64,000 nucleotides of DNA from Colias croceus (lineage: Eukaryota; Arthropoda; Insecta; Lepidoptera; Pieridae): positions 9,808,501 through 9,872,500 of the forward strand of contig NC_059541.1 of assembly GCF_905220415.1 (NCBI RefSeq), written 5' to 3'. A program made the translations under genes and the position numbers. The notes under the pieces are model-generated. The model did no database searches and was not told the origin of the DNA. It saw nothing but the letters and a program-made list of their open reading frames with translations. Positions 14,301 through 23,785 of the stretch are shown piece after piece (the first letter of the stretch is position 1; the number at the start of each line of letters is the position of its first letter).

Positions 14301-17300
14301 GTTTTAAAAGAGCACAATTTCCGATATAATCACCCAAAATAAAACAAAAACAATACGCTCTTCATAACAATGTATCCTTTTCATAATTATAACATTGTGA
14401 TACGCGTCTTATTAAAGAAAACAAACATAATTAAAGGTTGGAAACAAAATAACACGGCGCCGTGTTTCTTTGTTGAATTCCCCGCGTATGACGGACCGTT
14501 TTCCAATGTACCTTGTGTTTGCGTTTGAACAAGAAAACTAATTAACTCCGCTATATTAAGACACGCAGGCCGTTACAAAATACGCATAATAGACTAAGTT
14601 CTGTTGCTATTTTATTTGGCTGGATTTTATGAGCAAACTTTATTGTTTTGTTGTTCTTTCGCAATTACGTATTGTGACTTTCGTAATTAAGCTATATACA
14701 AATCGGTAGGAATGTAAATTGATTTCTTACAGTTGATGAGAATTGCTGTTTTATTCACTATACATTTAATTGCGTAGGTATTGATTATAGATGCTAGAGT
14801 GTATCAGTAGTGTAGTATAAGTAAAAGTAGCTAGGTACATTATTTTTGATAATTTTTACTATTATTATTCACATATACATATACATAATTTTAAATTAAA
14901 AAATTTTTTAAAAAAGAAAAACATGATATGAACATCGTAGCTGTTCTAATGAATAAAAACCGCAACATGATTATTTACTGCAATAAATAACAAAAGCATT
15001 TTCCATCAAGGTATTTCATCTTTTGTGTAAACGTAATAATCTAGCTTTTACCATTGTATATTAGTTGTTTACAAAACACAATGTTTACATCGTATATTAT
15101 CATGTAATAAAGACGAGGCGACTACCCGAGAGTACTGTAAAAAATGTCTGCAAGACCAAAATTAATTTTCAACAATGCTAGCTGCGTCTTTTGCATTTTC
15201 ATTATCTTTTTACCGTCTGCCATGTTATTTTAATGTGCACTTTATAGCTCTGAAGGACAATTTAAAATGTTTAAAGAATGAATAGTAATGGCGTTGAATT
15301 GTAAGTGATTTTAAAGCGTCTGGAAAATATAATTTCTTTCATAAAATTTTTTAAACTATAAATCTTATATTTATGTTGTAGGTAGGCTTATTTATAGTTT
15401 AATCATACGTAGGCGTTATTTTCGATTTAACACTAAATTGGATGTCAGGGTAGATGATTTTTATTTTGTGAATGAATGGCATCTTTGATAAGCGGTGAAC
15501 ACTTCTAAAATTATAATCAAATATTATTTTTCGAACATGTGAGTTGTTATTTGAGTCTCGAGGGATATATTTAGGTTAATAAAGTCTTATATCGCTAGTT
15601 AATAAAACTATTTTTGTGTTTGTTTTGATCAAATAACATTACAACACAAATTGGGCTTCAATTTGGTTGAATTAAACCAAGACAGTTTTTGCATTCAGAA
15701 TCACTTCTCTTTAAAAAACAAGAAGAGGATCTGTAAACAATAATACGTCTGCAATTAATTATCCAATATAATTTTGAATATATTAAGAAAGAAATCTTCA
15801 AAAGGTATCTTTAGGCTACCTCTTATACGCGTTGACTTCTCGATTTTTATAAGCCAAGACGCATACACAATGCGATAGACCCATTAATTATTGAATTGAA
15901 ATTGACTTATTACAACATGGCTTGACCCTTGGCACTGTAAGCGAACCTTACGTCAAACCCAAGGGTTGCGGTTTAAATCCTGCAAAGGTATGGGGCCCTT
16001 AACCTTTAACTAAATGCCTCACAGAGATAACAAAATCCCAGAGCGTTTGTTATTACAATTTCTATTCATTTCACCGTTCCTGTGTATTGAAATCAAAAAA
16101 CATCAGGAGAAAACACAGTTCTCCTTCAAATGTTTCTCTATAACGATCAGTGTCTGTTTGTATTAAACTACGTTATATTTAATTTTATATCAGTTTCTCG
16201 AATTAGCTCAGATAGTTACCTGTAGGATTTTATGATCACAATACAATGTAAGAAATGCATAATTGTTGTACATTTTTACTCTTAGAATATTACAGTTTTT
16301 TTTAACTAATAACTTTACATCATATTATGTCACTATAGCATAGTTTATTTTTATAAAGCTCATTAATCTATTCAAGTTTCTACTACCTTTTACAACGTTT
16401 TTAACAAGCATCATTACTTTCCAAAAGATTGAGTAATGATAGATAAAAAAGTTGTAAAAGACTCATTATTTTCCGTGTCCCTCAGTCAATTATTATTTAA
16501 CTCACATCTACCCACGATTCCTATAATTGCGTCTCACAAACAATACATCAGCCGCACTCAAACATTGTCCTTACAATTTAATTGGATTTGTTGCAGAACC
16601 TACAACGGAGATAATTGGCGGGCCCGAGCTATATATCGATCGGGGGAGCACTATAAACTTAACGTGCGTGGTGCTGTACTCTCCTGAACCACCAGCGTAT
16701 ATTTTCTGGAACCATAATGATGCGGTTTGTGATTATATACCTTGTATCCTTGATATAGAGTTTAATTTATAACGTGTAAATCAATCAATTTTCATTCGAT
16801 CGGCTGAAGTAGATTTTATTGTATTTTATTGTAAAGATAGACGGTTATTTTATTTTCTAACGATTGTCTGTCATGTTGGCAGACTGGTAATTAAGTGATA
16901 ATATACCTACTTCTTTTGCTCGTTCTTATATTTAACATGCATTAGGTAGTTGCCATGATATTTATAAAGATCAGTAGCCAAAATTGTGATCGGTATTCTC
17001 TATCAACAAGAAAAGTTCTTTCACTCAGAGTCATATACTCGAAAATACAATCAAAATATATATTAATTACTTACCTTAATAATGACGTCACTTCTTACCT
17101 TCTCTACAACGAAAATTCTCTCTTCTAGATAATAAGCTACGACTCGCCACGAGGAGGCGTGTCCGTGGTCACCGAGAAGGGGGAGACAACCACGTCGTTC
17201 CTCCTCATCCAGCAAGCTAGACCCTCAGATTCTGGCACATACCAGTGTAACCCGAGCAACGCGCAGTCTAAGAGCGTTGTGGTGCATGTGCTTAATGGTA

Positions 17301-18877
17301 AGAAGACGTAGTAGATGATAGATTTTGTTTTTTAAAGGATGTTGTTAGGTAAATAAGAAAGCGAATAAAGTATAAAGTGACTTTTGATATTCTTGGCATA
17401 AAATGAACAAATAAAGGCTAATCAAAGCAAAAGATAAACAGACGAACTTTCAAATAAAACGACATCTATAAAAGATTCTTGATAACGCAACTGTAAAAGT
17501 TTCATAAACATTTTCTTTTACATTATCAAACATGTTATTTACTCCCCATTTTCCTGTAATTACCACCTAACAATTCTTACATCGATTTATCATAATGACT
17601 GTATTTATTAATGATGACAAATCGCCCACACAACACCATTTGAAACAGTGAATATGTAATGAAGTCTGAAGCGACTGATTTTATCTTACGATTTCCTTGA
17701 CCCAGTACGAGTCGTAAAACGGGTCACTGTTGAATATAAATTTTCCAATCTTCAGTCAACATTTTGATTCCCTGTCCATAAAGAGATTAGTTTTATGATA
17801 AACGCCCTCGGTACTTACAATAATTTAAGATGAAAGACGATTACAGTGATAAAAGGTTCAGAAGCTTGAATAAAATATTGATGACGTGGCTGAAAAATTT
17901 TGGGGAGATTTTAGAAAATGATTTCGGACGCAGGCGAATTCATAAATAATGTTGTATAGAAGAAGTAAAAGATAATAATCGAAGAATAATGTTGATATTA
18001 CTCTTGTTTTCTCAATTTTCCTTCATCATTTATTATTTTTTACTGCAAAAAGTAACCTGCCGCCTTCCTAGTTCCTACTGATATTTTTCAATATATTCTC
18101 CAAATTATATACTATAGAGATAAAAATTCGCTGTTTATTTTTAAAGATAACTCACATGAACTAACACATCAGACAATACGGTCTTTGTGAGGAAATGCCG
18201 GTTTTCCGACCGAGCTGCTACATTGTAACCACGAACAAAAGTCACTTTAAACTGTATTTCGTGTGAATAATTTCCGTAGGCTTCACCAGATATTTATATA
18301 TTTATATGCTTAATAAAACAACATGTTTATTTCAGTTTTTTAATAACCAATTAACATATAACGGATATTGAATATTGCTTTAATATTCATCATGTACAGT
18401 CAATAATTTAATTAATTGAATGCTTTATTTGATTTAATAGCCTGCAGATTCGATAGCATGAAATCTCTGATAATGAAAATAAAATACAAGTTGTAAAATT
18501 ACAAAAAATGGATGCATTAATCAATTTGTTTGAACAAAAGCATTTGAAAGTTTAATTTCACTAGTAGACATACATACTACAGTTAATACCATCCCTTTTA
18601 GAGTCGAAAAGATCAACTATTTTTTCACAATAAGAAATAACGTTTTGACGTCTTAACAACGTCATGTAGTCGCGAACCGCGGGCAGGCTGATTAACACTG
18701 TATACATTCCAACAATCGGCAATGTTAAAGACAGTTTTAATGTTTGCCGCAGAAGCAAACTCGATTTTTCCCCTCTCAGGTGAGTACCCAGCTGCGATGC
18801 AGCGGGGTGGCCGGAGCTTCACACCACATACGCACTGCGTTCTGCTGGCCGTGGCCCTCTTGCTGGCGGTCTCTTGA
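2113..18877 (+). CDS. dpr-family two-Ig cell-surface protein (Dpr6/Dpr10-like), 3' six exons
   Basis: Six exons (2113-2324, 10555-10683, 13272-13365, 16597-16724, 17129-17297, 18780-18877) join in frame to about 276 residues plus stop. Order: linker with NAT, then PYFDLAASKNVTALLGKTAY opening Ig1 (Cys in LNCRVKN, Trp in VSWVRHRD, Cys in YECQIS), Ig2 (Cys in INLTC, Trp in YIFWNHND, Cys in YQCNPS), and a short tail ending in a hydrophobic run VLLAVALLLAVS, typical of a GPI-anchor signal. Possible N-glycosylation sites: NAT, NVT, NKT, NLT. In flies, Dpr proteins pair with DIP Ig proteins on neuron surfaces to guide synaptic partner choice; that role is inferred by family. The start exon with signal peptide is not seen. 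The Dpr6/Dpr10 assignment is from memory of conserved segments such as YTYTSDQRFRAIH and SPRGGVSVVT. Introns hold several mobile elements. Confidence 0.9.
2377..2551 (+). pseudogene. Broken tandem copy 2 of the dpr Ig1 exon
   Basis: The stretch 2397-2495 matches the 3' part of the exon from PYFD to the donor. Compared with copy 1 it lacks two bases after the LAA codons (frameshift) and carries a 14-bp internal duplication (cctgggaaataaaa twice). It keeps a GTGAGC donor but has no acceptor of its own. The intron start downstream was duplicated with it ('agtgtgatagtcgtttgg'). Confidence 0.85.
2552..2680 (+). pseudogene. Broken tandem copy 3 of the dpr Ig1 exon
   Basis: The stretch 2572-2664 reads YFDLAAS-stop-NVTALLGKTAY and on to VKNLGNKS, nearly identical to copy 1 but with TAG at 2593-2595 in place of a Lys codon. 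The donor is weakened to GTGGCA. Similarity stops just after the donor. No acceptor is visible. Confidence 0.85.
2681..5721. other. dpr intron sequence, no further exon seen
   Basis: A+T-rich intron between the Ig1 exons. Apart from the repeat remnant at 3903-4016 I see no named feature. Open stretches at 2813-3085 and 4020-4316 (- strand) show no family motif and look like chance frames. Confidence 0.5.
3903..4016. repeat. Old interspersed repeat remnant (LINE tail type, family G)
   Basis: Contains 'aagaaccgttgaatcttcat', then 'taccaccggttcgaaaagca' and 'gagaagggtcggctagaaac', which I recognise as a diverged copy of a widespread lepidopteran repeat tail. A related fragment lies at 50519-50612. 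Confidence 0.45.
5722..5912 (-). mobile_element. Helitron-like element, family B copy 1
   Basis: On the minus strand it starts TCTGTACTAATATTATAAAG and ends with CTAG, with A before and T after. The body has the family-B words 'gaacgcgctaatctcgggaa' and 'agatagcccatttatcgaga'. A GCGG...CCGC-type hairpin precedes the end. Confidence 0.7.
5913..9034. other. dpr intron, no feature recognised
   Basis: Long A+T-rich intronic stretch with many short homopolymers. I saw no exon with flanking splice sites and no named repeat. Open frames at 7308-7553 (-) and 7921-8103 (+) are short and of low complexity. Confidence 0.5.
9035..9224 (+). mobile_element. Helitron-like element, family A copy 2
   Basis: Starts TCACTACATAGTATAAAAC and ends GGCGGTAAGCTAG followed by T. 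The 3' hairpin GCGG-GCGAAG-CCGC is intact about 12 bases before CTAG. The 5' flanking base is T rather than the usual A. It abuts the TIR element starting at 9237. Confidence 0.7.
9237..9972. mobile_element. Candidate 736-bp non-autonomous DNA transposon with 14-bp TIRs
   Basis: TGCACGCCTCATAA at 9237-9250 is repeated in exact inverted form at 9959-9972. The inside has no ORF; it contains A- and T-tracts and two copies of a 'atatttatagtgtactc' block (about 9700 and 9907). No clear target duplication, so the family is unassigned. Confidence 0.5.
10319..10490 (+). mobile_element. MITE-like remnant related to the element at 58020
   Basis: Begins 'acgggtcctcacagagcgag' and contains 'cttcactgacagagctgctt', matching the ends and inner wording of the complete MITE at 58020-58252. 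G+C-rich against its surroundings. It ends only about 65 bp before the 3' splice site at 10554. Confidence 0.5.
10555..10683 (+). CDS. dpr gene exon: middle of Ig1
   Basis: Acceptor TTCCAG ends at 10554, donor GTATAT at 10684; 43 codons, both ends on codon boundaries. Encodes LNMQVSWVRHRDIHLLTVG, then RYTYTSDQRFRAIH and ends EDWTLQ. The four residues LNMQ before VSW correspond to an insert present in only some Dpr proteins. Confidence 0.92.
10684..13271. other. dpr intron
   Basis: A+T-rich intron with donor GTATAT and acceptor TGTTTCAG. It holds a hairpin at 12339-12374 and little else that I can name. The open frame 12520-12726 (-) has no recognisable motif. Confidence 0.6.
12339..12374. 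repeat. Short inverted repeat, 13-bp stem
   Basis: attatcagttgat and its exact inverse atcaactgataat are separated by 10 bases. Possibly the core of a decayed foldback element; no function is implied. Confidence 0.5.
13272..13365 (+). CDS. dpr gene exon: end of Ig1
   Basis: Acceptor TTTCAG at 13266-13271, donor GTAAGT at 13366. Encodes IKYPQHRDSGIYECQISTTP and ends IHLNVV, with one leftover base completed by the next exon (GAA, Glu). Carries the second Ig1 cysteine in the YEC motif. Confidence 0.92.
14033..14220 (+). mobile_element. Helitron-like element, family B copy 2
   Basis: TCTATACTAATATTATAAAG at the start, hairpin-bearing 3' end reading CCGCGGAGCACAGCTAG. Flanks are A and T. The body lists the family-B words 'ctaatctcaggaactactgg' and 'cacgctaagaccaacaggag'. 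Confidence 0.75.
15915..16010 (+). repeat. Possible decayed tRNA-like SINE remnant
   Basis: 'cttggcactgtaagcgaacc' followed by 'gggttgcggtttaaatcctg' resembles the second half of a tRNA-derived head with a mutated B box (GGTTTAAATCC against GGTTCGANTCC). No A box is clear. Confidence 0.25.
16597..16724 (+). CDS. dpr gene exon: start of Ig2
   Basis: Acceptor TTGCAG at 16591-16596, donor GTTTGT at 16725. Completes the Glu codon and encodes PTTEIIGGPELYIDRGSTI, NLTC and SPEPPAYIFWNHNDA. It holds the first Ig2 cysteine, the core tryptophan and an NLT glycosylation site. Confidence 0.92.
16725..17128. other. Short dpr intron
   Basis: 404-bp A+T-rich intron, shortest in the gene here, splitting Ig2 between its two halves. 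Acceptor TTCTAG. Nothing else recognised. Confidence 0.8.
17129..17297 (+). CDS. dpr gene exon: end of Ig2
   Basis: Acceptor TCTTCTAG ends at 17128, donor GTAAGA at 17298. Encodes IISYDSPRGGVSVVTEKGE, TTSFLLIQQARPSDSGTYQC and ends VVVHVLN plus one base. The DSGTYQC motif supplies the second Ig2 cysteine. Confidence 0.93.
17298..18779. other. Last dpr intron
   Basis: About 1.5 kb of A+T-rich sequence between the Ig2 exon and the tail exon, ending CCCTCTCAG. No repeat or additional exon recognised. Confidence 0.7.
18780..18877 (+). CDS. dpr gene last coding exon: GPI-type tail and stop
   Basis: Acceptor CTCTCAG ends at 18779. In the frame set by the previous exon it reads GEYPAAMQRGGRSFTPHTH and then CVLLAVALLLAVS followed by TGA at 18875-18877. 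The hydrophobic run right at the end, with no cytoplasmic tail after it, fits a GPI-attachment signal. GEYPAAMQ resembles the post-Ig2 stretch of other Dpr proteins. G+C-rich compared with flanks. Confidence 0.85.
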
Positions 18878-19391
18878 CAAACACTGAATGGACATTTGTA
18901 AATAGTTTTATCTTGAACTGGGTGTATTGACCTTTGTGGATTTCTGGGAATATGGAAATGACATGACTTTATTGGCCCTCTTCACGATGGGCAGAGTTGA
19001 GCGAATTGTTTATTGGTAATCGCTGTAATGGCGGAATCGACGATCATTTGTTGGGCTAACGTTCTCGATTGTGAAGAGGAACCACGATGGCCATGTGTTG
19101 GCTAGTTTGAATATGTACAAAGTAAACTATGATTTCGATATCTTATTGTAATTACTATGTTAATGTTTTATTGCATTAATCAGTAAAGTGATGTATCGTA
19201 TATTTGTGTTTTATTTTAAATATGAACGTGAAAAATATAGCGTGATTGTAAATGTATTTAAATGGAGCCATTACAGATATTGGATCGTTAAAAAGCAATT
19301 ATTTATTTTGCTATATATGTTTAATGTTTATATTGACCCAAGTTTGATAGCAATACCTTGATGAACTTATTCGCTTTCAATTTATAACCAA
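18878..19391 (+). other. Probable start of dpr 3' UTR
   Basis: Less A+T-biased than the introns for its first 250 bases. It contains no AATAAA or ATTAAA; the nearest canonical AATAAA is at 19433-19438 inside the following Helitron-like element, the next at 20422-20427. Confidence 0.5.
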
Positions 19392-19577
19392 CTAGTGCTC
19401 CGCCCCGGCTTCGCCCGTGGTACATATTTCGCAATAAAAGGTAGCCTATGTCCTTTCTCGGGTATCAAAACATCTCCATACCAAATTTCATGCAAATTGG
19501 TTCAGTAGTTTAGGCGTGATTGAGTAACAGACAGACAGACAGACAGAGTTACTTTCGCATTTATAATATTAGTATGG
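19392..19577 (-). mobile_element. Helitron-like element, family C copy 1
   Basis: On the minus strand it begins TCCATACTAATATTATAAAT and ends CTAG, flanked by A and T. It includes a short (CTGT) microsatellite and the body word 'tgaaatttggtatggagatg'. AATAAA in the plus orientation at 19433-19438 may serve the upstream gene. Confidence 0.75.
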
Positions 19578-21806
19578 ATAATAACATGATATGCTTTTAA
19601 ATCAACATTTGTTCTATATACATTGAACCTATAATTACGAAATATCTATAAAATATATGTTGTCCAACCTTTTACCATACATTTTAAATGAATTGTTCAA
19701 TGTAGTCAGAACTAAAATACTCAAAGATTATACGAATATGAACCATTAATTATAATTATACTTTGAGTAATTTCAAAAGAATTTGATACAAACGTATTTT
19801 TGGCTCGATGTCGTTATTTAATAACCTAAATTTCATTTAAAACACTTTTATAAAAAATGAAATTAATTAATATTATGAATTTTCATGCGGACTTTCGTAG
19901 CAGTTTCCCAATTATGTCTATAATAAACTTGATTCACAAAGGTCGATACAAGCTGTTATGTTTTTTGCTATTTTATATAATATAGTGTGGGTTGTGTTAT
20001 GTACTATATAATTAAATCCATGAGCAAGTAGCTAATGTGCTTGTTACATAGAACTGTATATAATCTATTCTAAGTCTTTCGTACTGGTTTTATTCATTTT
20101 CTCCGAGTTCAAATGTATTTTCAATAATGGATATAGTGTTTGATGAAATCGTATGCCCTAAAACGAGCAGTATCGTAATATTGGTGTATTAAGTGCAAAT
20201 AACAAATAATTCCTAGGTTAGACCGTCGGTAGTAGTAAGTATTATCATCGAAGGGACATAGTACACTTGTAGAGAAAAATCGGTCACTACAACTTGTGTG
20301 AAATGCCTTTATACTATCAATGGGACTTAATCCATTTTCCAGAAAAAAAGAAAAGATAATATTGAAATTGATTAAATATATTTAGTTGTTTTCAATATTT
20401 AACGTATGTTCTAAATATGAGAATAAAAAAGTATTTCTCTTCCACGAATAACACTTATTTTATTTACCACAACTTCTCTGTAAAAATATTTTTATCGAAT
20501 AAAATAACGCCGAGTATATACAATATTCTTAGTAATTCTCTTGATTTGCTCAAATGCGAAATTCTGGACTGCGCGTAAACAATATTACGATACATATTTA
20601 AATGTGAACTCAAATGCCGCATTGCTGTCGCCGAGTTCACGACATAAAGCAAATTTTCTACGAAGGGCATACGATTTTATCATTTGATAATCGTAATCAT
20701 ACAGATATGTAAATGGATTAGAAGAGTATTAAATAATACAAAAGATATATGATAGATCACACCAGGCAAGCAGCTGACAATACTATGTTAACAGAGAGAT
20801 ATTTCGTGGTTTGTACATATTATAATATGTATGGTATATTATGACCTATACGAACATTCTATTTAGCTTTATTTCGGCATAAGAATGTAAATTGTAAGTA
20901 CAGTTAGTGATCATTATAAATGTCTTAATTATTGTAAATATTAAATTAGTATTTACAGGCTATTTTAAATTGTTTTCCTCCGTTCTTTTTGATTGCTTGT
21001 AGCCTGTAAATAATCGTGTAAAATAAAATATTTAGGTAAAAAATAGTATAATAAGTAAAAATATATAAATTTTATAGCATAGATAAATGAGGTAATGATT
21101 ATTTAATTTTAATAACGCTGTTTATATATTAACGTTCTTCCTTGGAGCAACTGCGGTAGTCATAATGTGGTCCCAGATCATATCTTAGGTAATTAATTTT
21201 GGAAGCTAAATCTAGTGAAGGTTATCTGTTTTATTTATTTTATAGGCGTGCCCCGTCCTACTTTTAATATCTGCATTTTGTATAGAATTTCGAAGTGCTT
21301 TCAAGACAGATACTGTCGATAAATATAAATATTTTATTTACTAAAATAAACTACGATAATTGTATATAATTTTTGTGTCCGATAGTATTTCATTCATCTC
21401 GATGTTAAACGAAGATAAGTATTTGGTCTTCGGCTATGTAAATCAGAATCTCCTTTAGTATAACAAGTTATTATTATGTGAAAAGTTTATTATTGTATAC
21501 AATAACAATAGACATTTGTTGTACGTATAATACTTGACTGTGCGGACGCACGATATAAATTATGTGTATAATAAACATTATAAAGAAAATAATAAAGTTT
21601 TGAAAAAATATTTGCGTTTTCTTTCAAAATTTTCTTATAACCAATAATGGAGTAGCAGGTCTTCATCTATTTCAAAAAACTTGATGTCAATTTATCAATG
21701 CGCTTTCTGGAAGAGGAAACAAACATGGATAAGCCATGTTACTGGCTTTGTTGTAAATTAAGTAAGTATTTCTGTATCTAGACATTCCTTTAATGTACAA
21801 ATAAAA
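19578..21806. other. A+T-rich stretch downstream of dpr, no gene seen
   Basis: No exon, RNA gene or named repeat. The small open frame 20464-20670 (-) lacks recognisable features. AATAAA occurs at 20422-20427. Confidence 0.5.
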
Positions 21807-22006
21807 TCTATATATATATAAACTCAAAGGTGACTGATAATAGTGATCTATCAACGCACAGCCCAAACCACTGGACGTATCGGGCTGAAATTTGGCATGC
21901 AGGTAGATGTCATAACGTAGGCGTCCCCTAAGAAAGGATTTCCCGAAATTCTTGCGGGAACGGGGAAAAATGGGGATGCACGTACAAAGTCGTGGGCGGA
22001 AGCTAG
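21807..22006 (+). mobile_element. Helitron-like element, family E copy 1
   Basis: Starts TCTATATATATAAACTCAAA, ends GGGCGGAAGCTAG, flanks A and T. Body words: 'caacgcacagcccaaaccac' and 'gggctgaaatttggcatgca'. About 200 bp, no ORF. Confidence 0.75.
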
Positions 22007-23660
22007 TATATAATAATACTTCGATATCGATATTGAAATCGCAGACATCTCCTAAATTTCCATTACAATTTATTGAAGTAATATTCTTATGTAGAGCGAG
22101 GGATAAATCTAGCGTTCGGAAATATAATACGCACTCCCCTACCTAAATCGCTCCATAAACAACTATCATATCACTTCCAAAGGGTGTCTGGACCCCACGT
22201 CTCAAGTATTTGCACCCCAGAAAACTGATGATTAAACGAATATGAATTAGGCGGGACACACCAGAGTTATGCATTATAGATTCAGAATATAACGGAGTTG
22301 CAAAACTTTTTGTTTACATGCGAGGAAAATACAGAAATCCGTTTGTAGGCCGTTCTAAACAGTAATGGGGCGGCCCCGACGGCGCCTTATGAATATCTAA
22401 TCGTGTTGAAAAGAGATGAAAGATGCTTTCCCTAATTCATAGAGACGTATTTACATGTTACGTAGGCAGTCTATCGACGAAAATGTACAAGCTCGTAATA
22501 GCACGAAAGTCGCTTATTAAAATTTTATTTTGAGGACGTTTTTCTTATCTCGCGCGTAATGCCTCGTAAACAAATTGTAAAAGTTCGTCTGTATGGATAA
22601 GTTCGTTTTCCGTATTAAAAGTTTTAACTTTATAGCCCTGGAGCTAATGTAATATTTAGCGCATTGAAAATTATGTATCATTTACTTTTACTAAAGCATT
22701 TTCTCGTTTAGTTGTAGTTAATCTTTTACCATTCATATTTTTCAAAATAAGGAAAAATATTAATTGTAATTTATTACGACAAGATGGTGTCCAGAATATC
22801 ATTATTTTATCTATTGATTTTCATTGAGGTTTAATTAAGTATTGAGCTTCGAGAAGAGAGGGTAAAAATATTAACGTATTATGGATACACAAGAAAGTAT
22901 TGATCAGGCTATAAAAAGAATGAAATATGAACGAGACGTGAGGCGTATCTGACAGATGCGATTCAGCAAGATAGATATATTATCTACTTTTTATATTCTT
23001 CAGACCTAGAATGCTTTTAGTGTAGGATAAGTATTAAACGTTAGTAAAACCTGACTATATTTTGTCACCTGTTAACCGATCTATTATTTTGTTAATGTAT
23101 ATTTTTTTAAATACAATAGAAAAAATTATAACAAAACACACATTCACAATATCATATTAAAGCAATACGGCAACGTGCTCAGAAATGCAAATCAATTTTG
23201 AGTATTTTGTAACTCTGTGTTGGATAACTCGTAAACAAATGATTAGCAAACTTATATCTTTGTAAAACATAATATTTATTTTTGATTTGTATACCACCTT
23301 TCTCTGCAGACAAACATACTACCCACGTAATCAGAAAATTCTATAAATAGACGTTCAAAAGGAAAACATGTTGGATATAAAAGAAAACCCGTAAATGTAT
23401 TATTGCTGTTATTTAATAGATTACGTATTTTCGAAGTAAATTTGTTTGAAGTTCAACTGTAATGGGCCCATTGACAGAACAGAGGCATATTACCTACGCA
23501 AGAGCCGTTCTGAATAAATTGGATCATGTGCCTTGTAAAGAAGAGACTTCTCTGTATTCAAGTACTTGGTAGCCGTAACGAATAATATTAAGCTAATGAT
23601 ATTACCTTATACGCTCTACTATAATAAAAGTTATCGTGATCTCTTTAAATATTTGACTCA
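22007..23660. other. No gene seen
   Basis: A+T-rich with a slightly G+C-richer patch at 22360-22400 ('gggcggccccgacggcgcct'). No exon with splice sites, no recognised repeat. Could hold regulatory DNA; the sequence alone does not show it. Confidence 0.4.
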
Positions 23661-23785
23661 CCGGTTAGCTTGGTTGGTAGTAACCCTGCCTTCCAAGCCA
23701 GGGTAAATATTTGTGTGAAGAACATAGATGTTTGCTCTGTATCTGGGTATTAATTATCTACATAAGTTTATTTAAAATTATATAC
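23661..23785 (+). repeat. Degenerate tRNA-derived SINE fragment
   Basis: TTAGCTTGGTTGG at 23665-23677 resembles an RNA polymerase III A box, followed by 'accctgccttccaagccagg' and 'atatttgtgtgaagaacata', the layout of a common lepidopteran SINE. The B-box part is missing, so this copy should be inactive. Confidence 0.55.

Larger units (their letters stand above)
13366..16596. other. dpr intron
   Basis: A+T-rich intron with a family-B Helitron-like element (14033-14220) and a possible tRNA-like remnant near 15930. No alternative exon recognised. Confidence 0.6.

Noticed and set aside
19540..19556. CRISPR-like or satellite array (ACAG repeats)
   Set aside because: Simple tetranucleotide run inside a Helitron-like element; also no prokaryotic context anywhere in the window.
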